Source of the DNA: CAYWYR01 sp964462685
GTDB taxonomy: Bacteria; Bacteroidota; Ignavibacteria; Kapaibacteriales; UBA2268
Direction of reading: 5' to 3'
Assembly: GCA_964462685.1 (NCBI GenBank)
Contig: CAYWYR010000009.1
Location: 62,001-126,000, forward strand
DNA length: 64,000 bases
Shown: positions 35,546-45,311 of the stretch, one piece after another
Layout of the letters: each line of letters opens with the position of its first letter
How positions within the stretch are numbered: position 1 is the first letter of the stretch
Notes under the pieces: generated by a model
Seen by the model: the letters and a program-made list of their open reading frames with translations, nothing else
Told to the model about the DNA's origin: nothing
Databases searched by the model: none
Translations under genes and position numbers: made by a program

Positions 35546-37323
35546 GAAATATCACTAAATATTGTGTTCTTCTAGTTTCAGCAGTTCTTCTATCCTGTCC
35601 CACAATAGCAGATTCGGATGACAGTAAAATCTTCGACGCTATGAAAGATGAGTTAGATAGGGCTATGAGCGAACTCAAGATCGAAGGTCTTGAAAAGCCT
35701 TACTATATCGAATACACTATCAAGAAAAATGATTACAAGCAAGTAAAAGCATCGCTCGGTAGTATGATAGAGAATCAGCAGGCCGAGGGTACAACGCTTA
35801 CAGTAGGCGTTCGTGTGGGGGATTATCAGTTTGATCAGACTAATTTCTTCGATATCAATTTATCTTTTTTTGGTAGCTCCGATGATGAGGAAAGATATAA
35901 AAACAGGCAGATACCGAATGAGCTAGACTATGAATCGCTAAGAAGAGAGCTATGGCTAGCTACCGATGTGGCTTATAAGCATGCAGCCGAGCTTTACTCA
36001 AAAAAAGAATCCGCTAATACGAACCGTGCAAAGCAGGATACGATACAAAACTTTCTGAAATCGGAAGTTTATGGATATGCGGAAGCATTAATGGATACAC
36101 CGAAGTTCGACGTATCAAAATATTCTCAACTTGTAAAGGAAGTATCAGCTGTTTTCAATAGCTATGATGATATTCATTCTTCTACTGTAGGTATAGAGTT
36201 TATACCCAAAACGATTTATTACATGAATACCGAAGGTACACGGTACAAGAAACTGGAATACTATACAGGTATGGAAATCATAGCATACACCAAAGATTCT
36301 CTCGGTATGCCTCTATATGATTACCAGACATTCTATAGTAATGATCCGGGTGACTTGCCAGCTGCTGATTCTATTAAAAGAGCAGCTAAGAATGTCGCGG
36401 ATAGATTAAGTTCTCTAATCAGCTCCGAAGACTTACCCGAACCATACTCTGGGCCTATCTTATTTGTTGATGAGGCGGCCGGAGAGCTACTTGCACAAGG
36501 TATTGGGTATAATATAGTGGCACAGCGTAAAAATCAGACTGAGGGGAATTTCGGCAGTTCGGAAATGCCATATATGGCTCTGCAGAATAAAGTTGGAGCC
36601 CGGGTTGTTCCAGAGTTCTTATCATTTTATAATTTAACGGATATAAAAGATACTTTAAATAGCCAGGTTGTCGGCAATTACAAGGTTGATGATTACGGCC
36701 AAAGCCCAGATACCGATACCCTGATTAAAAACGGATACTTGGAAAATCTCCTTAGTTCACGGGTGCCGAACAGGCGGATAAAACAGTCATCGGCCAGCAA
36801 ACGTAGTGGCGGTGTAATGTTCGCTACTATTGCTGTTGAGAACCATGAGGATAGTAAGAGCCTTGGTTATGAGGAACTGAAAGACAGCCTTATCGCTATT
36901 GCCGCAAAGAGAGATCTCCCTTATGGTATAATAGTCAAGAAAATTCTCAACCCGAATATTCAGTTCACTTCTCTTTATGGAATATCCCGTGGTGAGTTTG
37001 AGATAGTAAGGGGAGAGGGGAATTTCGGTAATGTACTGGCATATAAGGTTTACCCCGACGGGCGTGAAGAACTCATCAAACCAACGAAAACAATCAATTT
37101 CGGTATCAAGTCCTTCAAAGAAATACTATTTACCGGTGATAAGCCATTTGTTTATAATTTCTTGGCATCGGCTGTTGAATCAGCCTATGTAACGGGCGGT
37201 AGCCAGTATCTGGAATCTACTGTTATCACTCCTTCGCTATTGTTTGAAGACTGCGAGATTGACGTGCTGAACACGGATTATAAGAAACCACCTGTTGTTC
37301 CTTCCCCACTATCCAGAAACTGA
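35542..37323 (+). CDS. Exported TldD/TldE-like protein without the metal motif
   Basis: A 593-residue paralogue of the preceding protein, aligning along its length (VGDYQFDQTNFFDINL; RRELWLATDVAYKHAAELY; VVPEFLSFYNL; NGYLENLLSSRVPN; GISRGEFEIVRGEG). Where the first protein has HExxxH, this one reads DEAAGELLAQGIGYN, so no zinc can be bound there. This mirrors the TldD (active) and TldE (structural) pairing of the cytosolic system. The N-terminus is a signal peptide ending VLLSCPTIADS, which could be a lipoprotein signal (LLSC). The tail KKPPVVPSPLSRN echoes that of its partner. The two are probably one periplasmic heterodimeric peptidase. Confidence 0.82.
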   Translation: MRNITKYCVLLVSAVLLSCPTIADSDDSKIFDAMKDELDRAMSELKIEGLEKPYYIEYTIKKNDYKQVKASLGSMIENQQAEGTTLTVGVRVGDYQFDQTNFFDINLSFFGSSDDEERYKNRQIPNELDYESLRRELWLATDVAYKHAAELYSKKESANTNRAKQDTIQNFLKSEVYGYAEALMDTPKFDVSKYSQLVKEVSAVFNSYDDIHSSTVGIEFIPKTIYYMNTEGTRYKKLEYYTGMEIIAYTKDSLGMPLYDYQTFYSNDPGDLPAADSIKRAAKNVADRLSSLISSEDLPEPYSGPILFVDEAAGELLAQGIGYNIVAQRKNQTEGNFGSSEMPYMALQNKVGARVVPEFLSFYNLTDIKDTLNSQVVGNYKVDDYGQSPDTDTLIKNGYLENLLSSRVPNRRIKQSSASKRSGGVMFATIAVENHEDSKSLGYEELKDSLIAIAAKRDLPYGIIVKKILNPNIQFTSLYGISRGEFEIVRGEGNFGNVLAYKVYPDGREELIKPTKTINFGIKSFKEILFTGDKPFVYNFLASAVESAYVTGGSQYLESTVITPSLLFEDCEIDVLNTDYKKPPVVPSPLSRN

Positions 37324-37324
37324 T

Positions 37325-39487
37325 ATGCTTTTATCGGTATGTATCATTACGAAGAACGAAGAAAGCAATATAGCACGATGCTTAGATAGCATCAAGGATA
37401 TTGCTGACGAAGTAGTAGTTTACGATACAGGATCAACCGATAGGACTATCGATATCCTTAATGGCTTTTCCAAAAGAGCTAATGTGAAAGGATTTGACTT
37501 AAAAGTTTACAGAGGCGAATGGAAAAATGATTTTTCAGAAGCTAGAAATAATGCACTGGATAATGCTAAAGGCGATTGGATATTTTTTATCGATGCTGAT
37601 GAAGAATTACTAAACCCTAACGATCTAAAAAACTTGCTTCAAAACAGCGATAGTAATATCGGCGGCTATCTTTGGAATCTCAAATCATATATTTTTGAGG
37701 GTGGAAATAGAAAAGAGCAGACAACAAGTCTTCTCAGGATTTTTCGCAACCATACTAATATCAGGTATGAAGGGATAGTTCATGAGCAGGTTTTGAAATC
37801 TATAGTATCTATGGGTTTGAAAGTCAAGGCTTCAAGTATCAATGGAATCCATCACGGATATAATATATCCCCTATCGAACTAGAAAAAAAGCACCAAAGA
37901 AATATCAATCTTTTGGAAAGAGCTATATCCGATCAGCCAACAGCATATAACTATCTTCAACTCGGCAAAGCATATATGGCTATGAATCAGCTGAAATCAG
38001 CTGTTGAAAGTTTCGAGAAAGCAGAATCCTATAAGGATCAACACCCCGAAACACTACTTCAGATTTACTATAATCTCGCTTTAGCTTTTTTCAGAACCGA
38101 GAAACTGGATAAAGCATTGGTAATGGCGGAAAAGTGTTTATCAATTAAGCCAGACTACCACACTGCCAAGCTTATAATTGCAGATATAATGTTAGCCCAG
38201 GGTAAGGTCATTTCTGCGATAGATCATCTTGAATCTATTCTGAACTCTATAGAAAGCAGCACCACTGACCTATCGTTATCTCTGAGTTCATCATTGGCTG
38301 GAATCTATCATATTAATAGGAATGATCTTTATACCAAAATATTCCGGTTATACTTAGCTATCGGAAATAAAGAAAAAGCAAAGCAATTGATTGATGATGG
38401 TCTCAGTTCCGATAATGCTAATGAGAAACTACTCAAGCTTAAAAGAGAGTTGAGTGCTAATATAAGCAGCAGCAATACTACAATAGCTTTGTGTATGATT
38501 GTCAAAAACGAAGCAGAGAATATACAAGGTGCTCTTGATAGCGTAAAAGGTATCGCCGACGAGATAGTTGTAGTAGATACAGGCTCCGAAGATGGTACAA
38601 TAGAGATATTGAAAGATAATAATGTTAATATCAGATATTTTGAATGGTGTGATGATTTTTCGGCAGCCAGGAATGAAAGCATCAAAGACATCAAGTCCGA
38701 CTGGATACTGTATTTAGACGCAGATGAAAGAGTTAAACCCCTTAATACAATCCAACTAAAAGTATCTCTGTCAAAATTGCCGAAGGAAGTTGGTGGAGTG
38801 TTATGTACTTTGGAAAGCGTGCATACCAAACTTACGGGCGATGCGGAGATGCACCGTGGAGGATATCCTCGGCTATTCAGGAATTTAGGCTATCCGGATA
38901 TTCACTTCAAAGGGCGGGTACATGAACAGATCACTCCATCGCTTAAAGACAGAGGGCTATCAATAGTACCGAGCGATGTAATAATCGAGCATCACGGCTA
39001 TAACAGAAGCCGGGGAGAGATGGAAGCGAAAGTCAAGCGGAATTATAGACTGCTGCTATCGCATGTTAAAGAGGAGCCGCTAAACGGTTATGCATGGTAT
39101 CAGTTAGGGCAGACACTTGGGCAGATGAACTTGGTAAAAGAATCTGAAAACGCCATTGAATTTGCTATCCAAACAGGATCATTATCCGATAGTGTTTCAT
39201 CTTCGGCGTACGCTACGTTATCACAGTATGCTGGTGGCAGGAAAGAATTTGAAAAGGCTTTAGAATACGCTGAAAAATCTTTGGAACATGGGCCGGATCA
39301 GATATATGCTATGAACCTGAAAGGGTATGCTTTAGTTTTTCTGAACCGGAAAAAAGAAGCTGAGGCTATCTTTGTTGATGTGTTAGATAAATATGAAAAG
39401 ATGGAATCGGGTATCCCGAGTTCAGGTTATGATATAGTGCTTCCAAAGTCGGTTATCAATAAAGGCTTAGCGATGGCGAGAAGCTGA
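37325..39487 (+). CDS. Double family-2 glycosyltransferase with TPR repeats
   Basis: A 720-residue protein with the order GT2, TPR, GT2, TPR. The first catalytic domain starts LLSVCIITKNEESNIARCLDS and has WIFFIDADEEL (DxD type); the second starts near residue 395 as TIALCMIVKNEAENIQGALDS and has WILYLDADERV. Each is followed by tetratricopeptide repeats (AYNYLQLGKAYMAMNQLKSAVESFEKAES; AWYQLGQTLGQM). The two halves are clearly paralogous, so this is an internal duplication with fusion. ATG 37325 follows the previous stop by 1 base; the longer TTG start at 37295 reads through another gene. GT2-TPR proteins often glycosylate proteins or peptides; the acceptor is unknown. Confidence 0.85.
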   Translation: MLLSVCIITKNEESNIARCLDSIKDIADEVVVYDTGSTDRTIDILNGFSKRANVKGFDLKVYRGEWKNDFSEARNNALDNAKGDWIFFIDADEELLNPNDLKNLLQNSDSNIGGYLWNLKSYIFEGGNRKEQTTSLLRIFRNHTNIRYEGIVHEQVLKSIVSMGLKVKASSINGIHHGYNISPIELEKKHQRNINLLERAISDQPTAYNYLQLGKAYMAMNQLKSAVESFEKAESYKDQHPETLLQIYYNLALAFFRTEKLDKALVMAEKCLSIKPDYHTAKLIIADIMLAQGKVISAIDHLESILNSIESSTTDLSLSLSSSLAGIYHINRNDLYTKIFRLYLAIGNKEKAKQLIDDGLSSDNANEKLLKLKRELSANISSSNTTIALCMIVKNEAENIQGALDSVKGIADEIVVVDTGSEDGTIEILKDNNVNIRYFEWCDDFSAARNESIKDIKSDWILYLDADERVKPLNTIQLKVSLSKLPKEVGGVLCTLESVHTKLTGDAEMHRGGYPRLFRNLGYPDIHFKGRVHEQITPSLKDRGLSIVPSDVIIEHHGYNRSRGEMEAKVKRNYRLLLSHVKEEPLNGYAWYQLGQTLGQMNLVKESENAIEFAIQTGSLSDSVSSSAYATLSQYAGGRKEFEKALEYAEKSLEHGPDQIYAMNLKGYALVFLNRKKEAEAIFVDVLDKYEKMESGIPSSGYDIVLPKSVINKGLAMARS

Positions 39488-39500
39488 TTCGTTATCAATA

Positions 39501-40754
39501 CTACTTCCCGTAGTAATATTCCTTAATCCTATCGTATTCAGCTTCCATTAGTTTTAACTCGTAGTCATTGAGTTTCTTATCTCTCCTTGCCATAACTGTA
39601 TCTGCGGTACCGATAGCTTTTTTTAGCTTATAAATGATGTTTTTTTTGCTGCCCGTCCAGTTATAGCTTCTGATATCTGTGGGTGGGAATCCCTCGGTAG
39701 CTATCATGCAATGAATACCAATTACAGTACCTGTATTGAGCTGGGTATTGATAGCGGTTTTAGTATGATCCCCTATCATGCTACCTACAAACATTTTACC
39801 AGTATCAACTTCCTCTCCTCGTAGCTTGATACTTATATCGCCGTATGTATTTTTCAGGTCTGAGTTATCGGTATTTGCCCCGAGATTAACCCACTCCCCA
39901 AGATACGAATGACCTAAAAAACCTGCGTGCTGCTTATTACTATAGCCTTGGACAATAGAATTTTCAACCTCACCGCCAATCTTGCATACCGGCCCGAAAG
40001 AACAATCTGGTTCTATTATTGCATTGGTTTTGATCTTTGTTTTCTTACCGATATAACAAGGGCCGTAAATAGTGACACCATGTTCTATTTTAACGTCGCT
40101 ATCGATGACAATCGGGCCACCGGATGTATCAAAAACAACATTTTTGCCCACTGTGATTTCACCTTTGACAATTAGTTTATTATCACCGGTGATAGACTCC
40201 TTATACTTATTACTGGATATAGCAGTTTGGGTATTATTATCATTATCTGCATCGAGAGTTATGTATTTGCCATTAAGATAAACAGCATCATGCAAGTATT
40301 CTATATAGTCAATATCATTATCGGTAAGCTGGATTAGGTGATAGTCATTCGGGACATAGCTGAGAAACTCTTCCCTGCTCCTGAAAAGCTTTTCGGTGAA
40401 GATACCTATTGTGTGGCCTTTATGAGTTATGACTGTGGGGCTATCGTTTCTTAGCTGCTGGTTGGCTATATCATAAAAAACCTGAGATACAAGCACACCA
40501 CCGCTAAGATAGAGTTTGAAGTCACTTTCATTATCTCGTGCCTGCTTATCAGTAGTTATCAGATCGATGCCGTACCTTTCTGAGAAACTCTCTGCGATGT
40601 TGGGCCTTGCGAGGTACGCGATATCATTACCGAAAAATTGAGAGGCTCGCTGCCAGTTCTGCATAGTGCCGCATAGAAGCTCCCATTGGGCGAGTAATAC
40701 AGAAAAAGGGTAGATGTTTTCTACCCTTTGATCTTCATAAAGTACTATTTTCAT
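39501..40754 (-). CDS. Alternative bacterial GlmU (putative sugar nucleotidyltransferase with hexapeptide helix)
   Basis: A 417-residue protein of the Bacteroidota-type 'alternative GlmU' family. The N-terminus is not the usual LAAGxGTR loop but KIVLYEDQRVENIYPF, followed by ARPNIAESFSERYGIDL and GHTIGIFTEKL. The C-terminal half is a left-handed beta-helix: VVFDTSGGPIVIDSDVKIEHGVTIYGPCYIGKKTKIKTNAI-type hexads (about 205-250) and then GSMIGDHTKTAINTQLNTGTVIG. It is expected to make or acetylate amino sugars for UDP-GlcNAc. A stand-alone GlmU uridylyltransferase (32046-32798) is also present, so the division of labour is open. It has an ATG start and a short gap to FKBP upstream. Confidence 0.8.
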   Translation of the reverse strand: MKIVLYEDQRVENIYPFSVLLAQWELLCGTMQNWQRASQFFGNDIAYLARPNIAESFSERYGIDLITTDKQARDNESDFKLYLSGGVLVSQVFYDIANQQLRNDSPTVITHKGHTIGIFTEKLFRSREEFLSYVPNDYHLIQLTDNDIDYIEYLHDAVYLNGKYITLDADNDNNTQTAISSNKYKESITGDNKLIVKGEITVGKNVVFDTSGGPIVIDSDVKIEHGVTIYGPCYIGKKTKIKTNAIIEPDCSFGPVCKIGGEVENSIVQGYSNKQHAGFLGHSYLGEWVNLGANTDNSDLKNTYGDISIKLRGEEVDTGKMFVGSMIGDHTKTAINTQLNTGTVIGIHCMIATEGFPPTDIRSYNWTGSKKNIIYKLKKAIGTADTVMARRDKKLNDYELKLMEAEYDRIKEYYYGK

Positions 40755-40768
40755 AGATATTGCTATTA

Positions 40769-41215
40769 CTATTGTTTTTCGACTTCAATCAGTTCAACTT
40801 CAAAAAGCAGTGTAGCATTTGGCGGTACGTTACCACCAGAGCCCATTCTTCCGTAAGCTTTTTGGGATGATAGCACAAGTTCTCTCACCCCGCCTACTTT
40901 CATGCCTTCCATGCCAATATCCCAACCTTCGATTACATAGCCTTCCCCAAGAGGGAATGTGAATGGTTTACCTTTCTTTCGGGAAGAGTCAAATGTCTTG
41001 CCGTTCTCCAGAGTACCAACATAGTGAACAGTTAATTTATCACCAGCTTCAGCGGTTGCACCAGTCCCCTCTTTAACCTCTCGTATCAGAACGCCGTCTT
41101 CTTTAACATCATAGTTTGGATACTTGGAGACCAAATCCTCTGTAGAGGCGCCGCTTTTACAGCCTGCCACAACGGATACAATCAACAACAAACTTATGAA
41201 AAAGTAACTTTTCAT
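40769..41215 (-). CDS. FKBP-type peptidyl-prolyl isomerase lipoprotein
   Basis: A 148-residue protein with a lipoprotein signal (FFISLLLIVSVVAGC, Cys19). It continues as a single FKBP domain: GDKLTVHYVGTLENGKTFDSS, FTFPLGEGYVIEGWDIGMEGMKVGGVRELVL, YGRMGSGGNVPPNATLLFEVELIEV. All main active-site positions (Y, F, D, VI, W, Y, F) are in place. It should speed proline isomerisation of proteins in the periplasm, anchored to a membrane. It lies between pyrG (11 bases upstream) and alternative GlmU (14 bases downstream) on the same strand, so these three probably share a transcript. Confidence 0.93.
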   Translation of the reverse strand: MKSYFFISLLLIVSVVAGCKSGASTEDLVSKYPNYDVKEDGVLIREVKEGTGATAEAGDKLTVHYVGTLENGKTFDSSRKKGKPFTFPLGEGYVIEGWDIGMEGMKVGGVRELVLSSQKAYGRMGSGGNVPPNATLLFEVELIEVEKQ

Positions 41216-41226
41216 CTTATTCTACC

Positions 41227-42855
<1,629 letters not shown>

Positions 42856-42895
42856 TAAAAGGTATCGTGTTTTTATATTAGGACAAACGGATTGG

Positions 42896-42927
42896 CAAAA
42901 ATACAGATATTGAATCAATACGCCAAT
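42896..42927 (-). promoter_or_regulatory. Candidate Bacteroidota-type promoter of pyrG
   Basis: On the minus strand ATTG (42927-42924), a 20-base spacer and TATTTTTG (42903-42896) match the Bacteroidota housekeeping consensus (TTTG, 19-21, TAnnTTTG) with one mismatch. It ends 40 bases before the ATG at 42855. The region is AT-rich, so a chance match is possible. Confidence 0.4.
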
Positions 42928-42985
42928 CCTTATAATCCACAAGTTCCTACTTTTATGATTTATATCAATATAAATATGGATACAA

Positions 42986-44203
42986 ATGATAAATAATGTG
43001 TTTAGATATCTCCTTTTTATAATTGTTTTTGTGATTATCTTACTTACAGGCTGTGCAGATGATCAAAATTCTGATATAGTAGAATTTTGGCACTTTAACA
43101 GCGAGCCCAACCAAAAAAAAGCACTCGATTCTGTTCTGGGGCTGTTTACTGATCATACCGGTATTGAAGTTCAAACAACTGAACTCAGCTGGGGTGATGG
43201 GAAAACAAAGCTTATTGCTGGGTTTAATTCCAATACCGGGCCGGATGTTCTGGAGCTTGGGTCTGACTGGATAGCTCAGTTTGCCAGTGAAGATATATTT
43301 ATTGAAATCAACAAAACAGAAATTGACTATGGAAGATATTTACCATTTTCGATGGATGCGGCTACTGTAGAAGGCAATGTCTATGCTGTGCCATGGTATG
43401 TTGATTCCCGTCCAGTTATGATAAACAAGTCATTGCTGGAGCGAGCAGGTATAGAATGGAATGACTCAATCACATGGGAAGAGATATCAAATGCGGATAT
43501 TTCAGATTTGCCAGAGGGTAAGTATTTAGTCGGTATCAACGGGGCGGATCAGCATAGACTTTACAAGAAATTTTTACCGATGATATGGTCGGCGGGTGGG
43601 TACTTATATGATGGTAGTGAGTATTCGGTGAGCCGTGATGAGTCGGAGAAAGCTTTAAAGGTATATAAATCCTTATCCGAAATCGGTTTGGTAGAATCTC
43701 AGAAGAATCTAGATATTGAGTTTTTGAAAGGTAATATAGGAATCCTAAACAGCGGTAGCTGGCTTCTTGGAAGGATGGAAAGATCAGGGAAAGATTTTGA
43801 TGTAAAGCTATATCCAGCAACATCTGTTAATTTTAACAATGGGATAGCTTTTGCAGGGGGAGAGTATCTGGCTGTATCCAAACAATCAAATAAAAAGGAA
43901 AAAGCTTTGGAGCTTGTAAAATTCCTGAGTAAGGGAGAAAACGCCTTGCTTTTTTCAAAACTTGTACCAGAGGCGGGTTTCCCAGCAGATACAGCATATT
44001 ACAATCACAAAAGCTTATCCGAAAGGAAGTGGAAAGATGTTTTTGCCGAGCAGTTAAAGTTTTCTCGTATGACACCGTCAGATTCTAGATGGTTGAACGT
44101 AGAAGAATTAATAGAAGAAGCGGTAGAGAAAGTACTTTACGGCAAAGAAGAACCACAAGGGGCACTTAGTGATGCCCAAAGAAAAATAGAGGCACTAAAA
44201 TGA
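42986..44203 (+). CDS. Solute-binding lipoprotein of an ABC sugar transporter (family 1)
   Basis: A 405-residue extracellular solute-binding protein family 1 member. It has a lipoprotein signal (LFIIVFVIILLTGCADD, Cys23). Family 1 phrases follow: VEFWHFNSEPNQKKALDSVLGLF, GPDVLELGSDWIAQFA, VEGNVYAVPWYVDSRPVMINKSLLERAGI, EEISNADI, and later AFAGGEYLAVSKQSNKKEKALELVKFL. Such proteins capture sugars or glycans outside the inner membrane for a MalFGK-type importer, which is absent here: the neighbours are pyrG (divergent) and a thioredoxin-like lipoprotein. Its stop overlaps the next start by 4 bases (ATGA). Confidence 0.9.
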   Translation: MINNVFRYLLFIIVFVIILLTGCADDQNSDIVEFWHFNSEPNQKKALDSVLGLFTDHTGIEVQTTELSWGDGKTKLIAGFNSNTGPDVLELGSDWIAQFASEDIFIEINKTEIDYGRYLPFSMDAATVEGNVYAVPWYVDSRPVMINKSLLERAGIEWNDSITWEEISNADISDLPEGKYLVGINGADQHRLYKKFLPMIWSAGGYLYDGSEYSVSRDESEKALKVYKSLSEIGLVESQKNLDIEFLKGNIGILNSGSWLLGRMERSGKDFDVKLYPATSVNFNNGIAFAGGEYLAVSKQSNKKEKALELVKFLSKGENALLFSKLVPEAGFPADTAYYNHKSLSERKWKDVFAEQLKFSRMTPSDSRWLNVEELIEEAVEKVLYGKEEPQGALSDAQRKIEALK

Positions 44204-44784
44204 AAACTATAATCATCCTGCTATCGGCAATAGGAATGTTTTTTATCAATGCATGCGAGAATGCTACATCAACTGATACCGTTCCAGTAGTTGAAGATAC
44301 CAATAATGAACAGAACGGGGACAGACCAACTGGTTTGACAATAATACAGAACCAGAACTCAGTATCACTATCCGAACCCCTAACCATCGGTGATCAATTC
44401 CCTGAATATAATTTGCGGTTTAGGGACTATGCTGTAAACTTAGCGGAACCAGGCGAGCCAGTAGTAATCAAGCTCTGGGCTACATGGTGCTCAATATGCA
44501 GATCAATAGAGCCTTCTTATAATGAATATGTTGACGGTTTGCCGGAAAGCACTATCTCGATGAAGTTCTCTTACGATCGGAATTTTCAGGCACTAAGTAC
44601 TTATTTGAATGATAACGGCGACAACGGACTTCATGTATATGATGGAGATAACGACAATCAACTGCTGCCGCTAATCGGAAAGTCTGGAATTCCGAATATA
44701 TTAGTTATCGATGCATTCGGAACTGTACAGTATATCGGACCGTTTAATCCACCAGCTATTGATGTAGCACTGAACGGTGAATAA
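44200..44784 (+). CDS. TlpA-like thioredoxin lipoprotein
   Basis: A 194-residue lipoprotein (signal MKTIIILLSAIGMFFINAC, Cys19) with an acidic, threonine-rich linker and then a TlpA/ResA-like thioredoxin fold. PVVIKLWATWCSICRSIEPS holds the CxxC pair at 97-100, and GKSGIPNILVIDAFGTVQYIG has the cis-proline and the following strand. It is therefore likely a periplasmic thiol-disulphide reductase. The active-site dipeptide SI is not the common GP, so its redox behaviour may differ. The ATG overlaps the stop of the solute-binding gene, so both are translated together; no cytochrome biogenesis gene is near. Confidence 0.85.
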   Translation: MKTIIILLSAIGMFFINACENATSTDTVPVVEDTNNEQNGDRPTGLTIIQNQNSVSLSEPLTIGDQFPEYNLRFRDYAVNLAEPGEPVVIKLWATWCSICRSIEPSYNEYVDGLPESTISMKFSYDRNFQALSTYLNDNGDNGLHVYDGDNDNQLLPLIGKSGIPNILVIDAFGTVQYIGPFNPPAIDVALNGE

Positions 44785-44807
44785 GATCATATAGAGCAAT
44801 ACATTAT

Positions 44808-45263
44808 CTAAACAAAACTTTTATTTATAATCAGATTTACGGGTCCGTCATTTTCGGATCTGATTTTCATATCCGCACCGAAAGTGCCAGAAACGAATTG
44901 AATTTTCTTACTGGAACATTCTTTAACAAGTAGCGCTGCTGTATCTAAAAATGCTTTTTCGGCTAACTGATAGTTTAGTGATTTTCCGAAACTAGGCCTG
45001 AACCCTTTTTTAGCTTCTCCTAAGAGAGTAAAGTTTGGAATCAGCATTATGCCACCCCCTTCATTTAGAGGGTTGTTCATTTTTCCGGACACATCCTCGA
45101 AAATCCTAAGGTTGATAAGTTTGTTTGCAATCCAATCGCAGTCAATTGAATTATCCTCATCACCGAAACCTATATATGCGATCAGGCCTTTATCGAAGCT
45201 ACCGATTTGCTTTTTATCGATAGAAAGAGAGGCCATATTTACTCTTTGAATAAGTAAAACCAT
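44808..45263 (-). CDS. dtd: D-aminoacyl-tRNA deacylase
   Basis: A 151-residue DTD family protein, which removes D-amino acids and glycine mischarged on tRNA. The start VLLIQRVNMASLSID, the GLIAYIGFGDED segment, WIANKLINLRIFED and KGFRPSFGKS are family marks. The catalytic SQFTL motif reads PNFTL here, keeping the threonine but replacing the glutamine, and the C-terminal GPVT reads GPVNL. The length is normal and no frameshift is seen. The start is ATG 45263, 48 bases from the divergent aminotransferase. I am sure of the family but less of full activity. Confidence 0.85.
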   Translation of the reverse strand: MVLLIQRVNMASLSIDKKQIGSFDKGLIAYIGFGDEDNSIDCDWIANKLINLRIFEDVSGKMNNPLNEGGGIMLIPNFTLLGEAKKGFRPSFGKSLNYQLAEKAFLDTAALLVKECSSKKIQFVSGTFGADMKIRSENDGPVNLIINKSFV

Positions 45264-45311
45264 CGGATTATCTTAATTTTGTAAACTGAAAAAAATAAAG
45301 ATATAAGAAAC

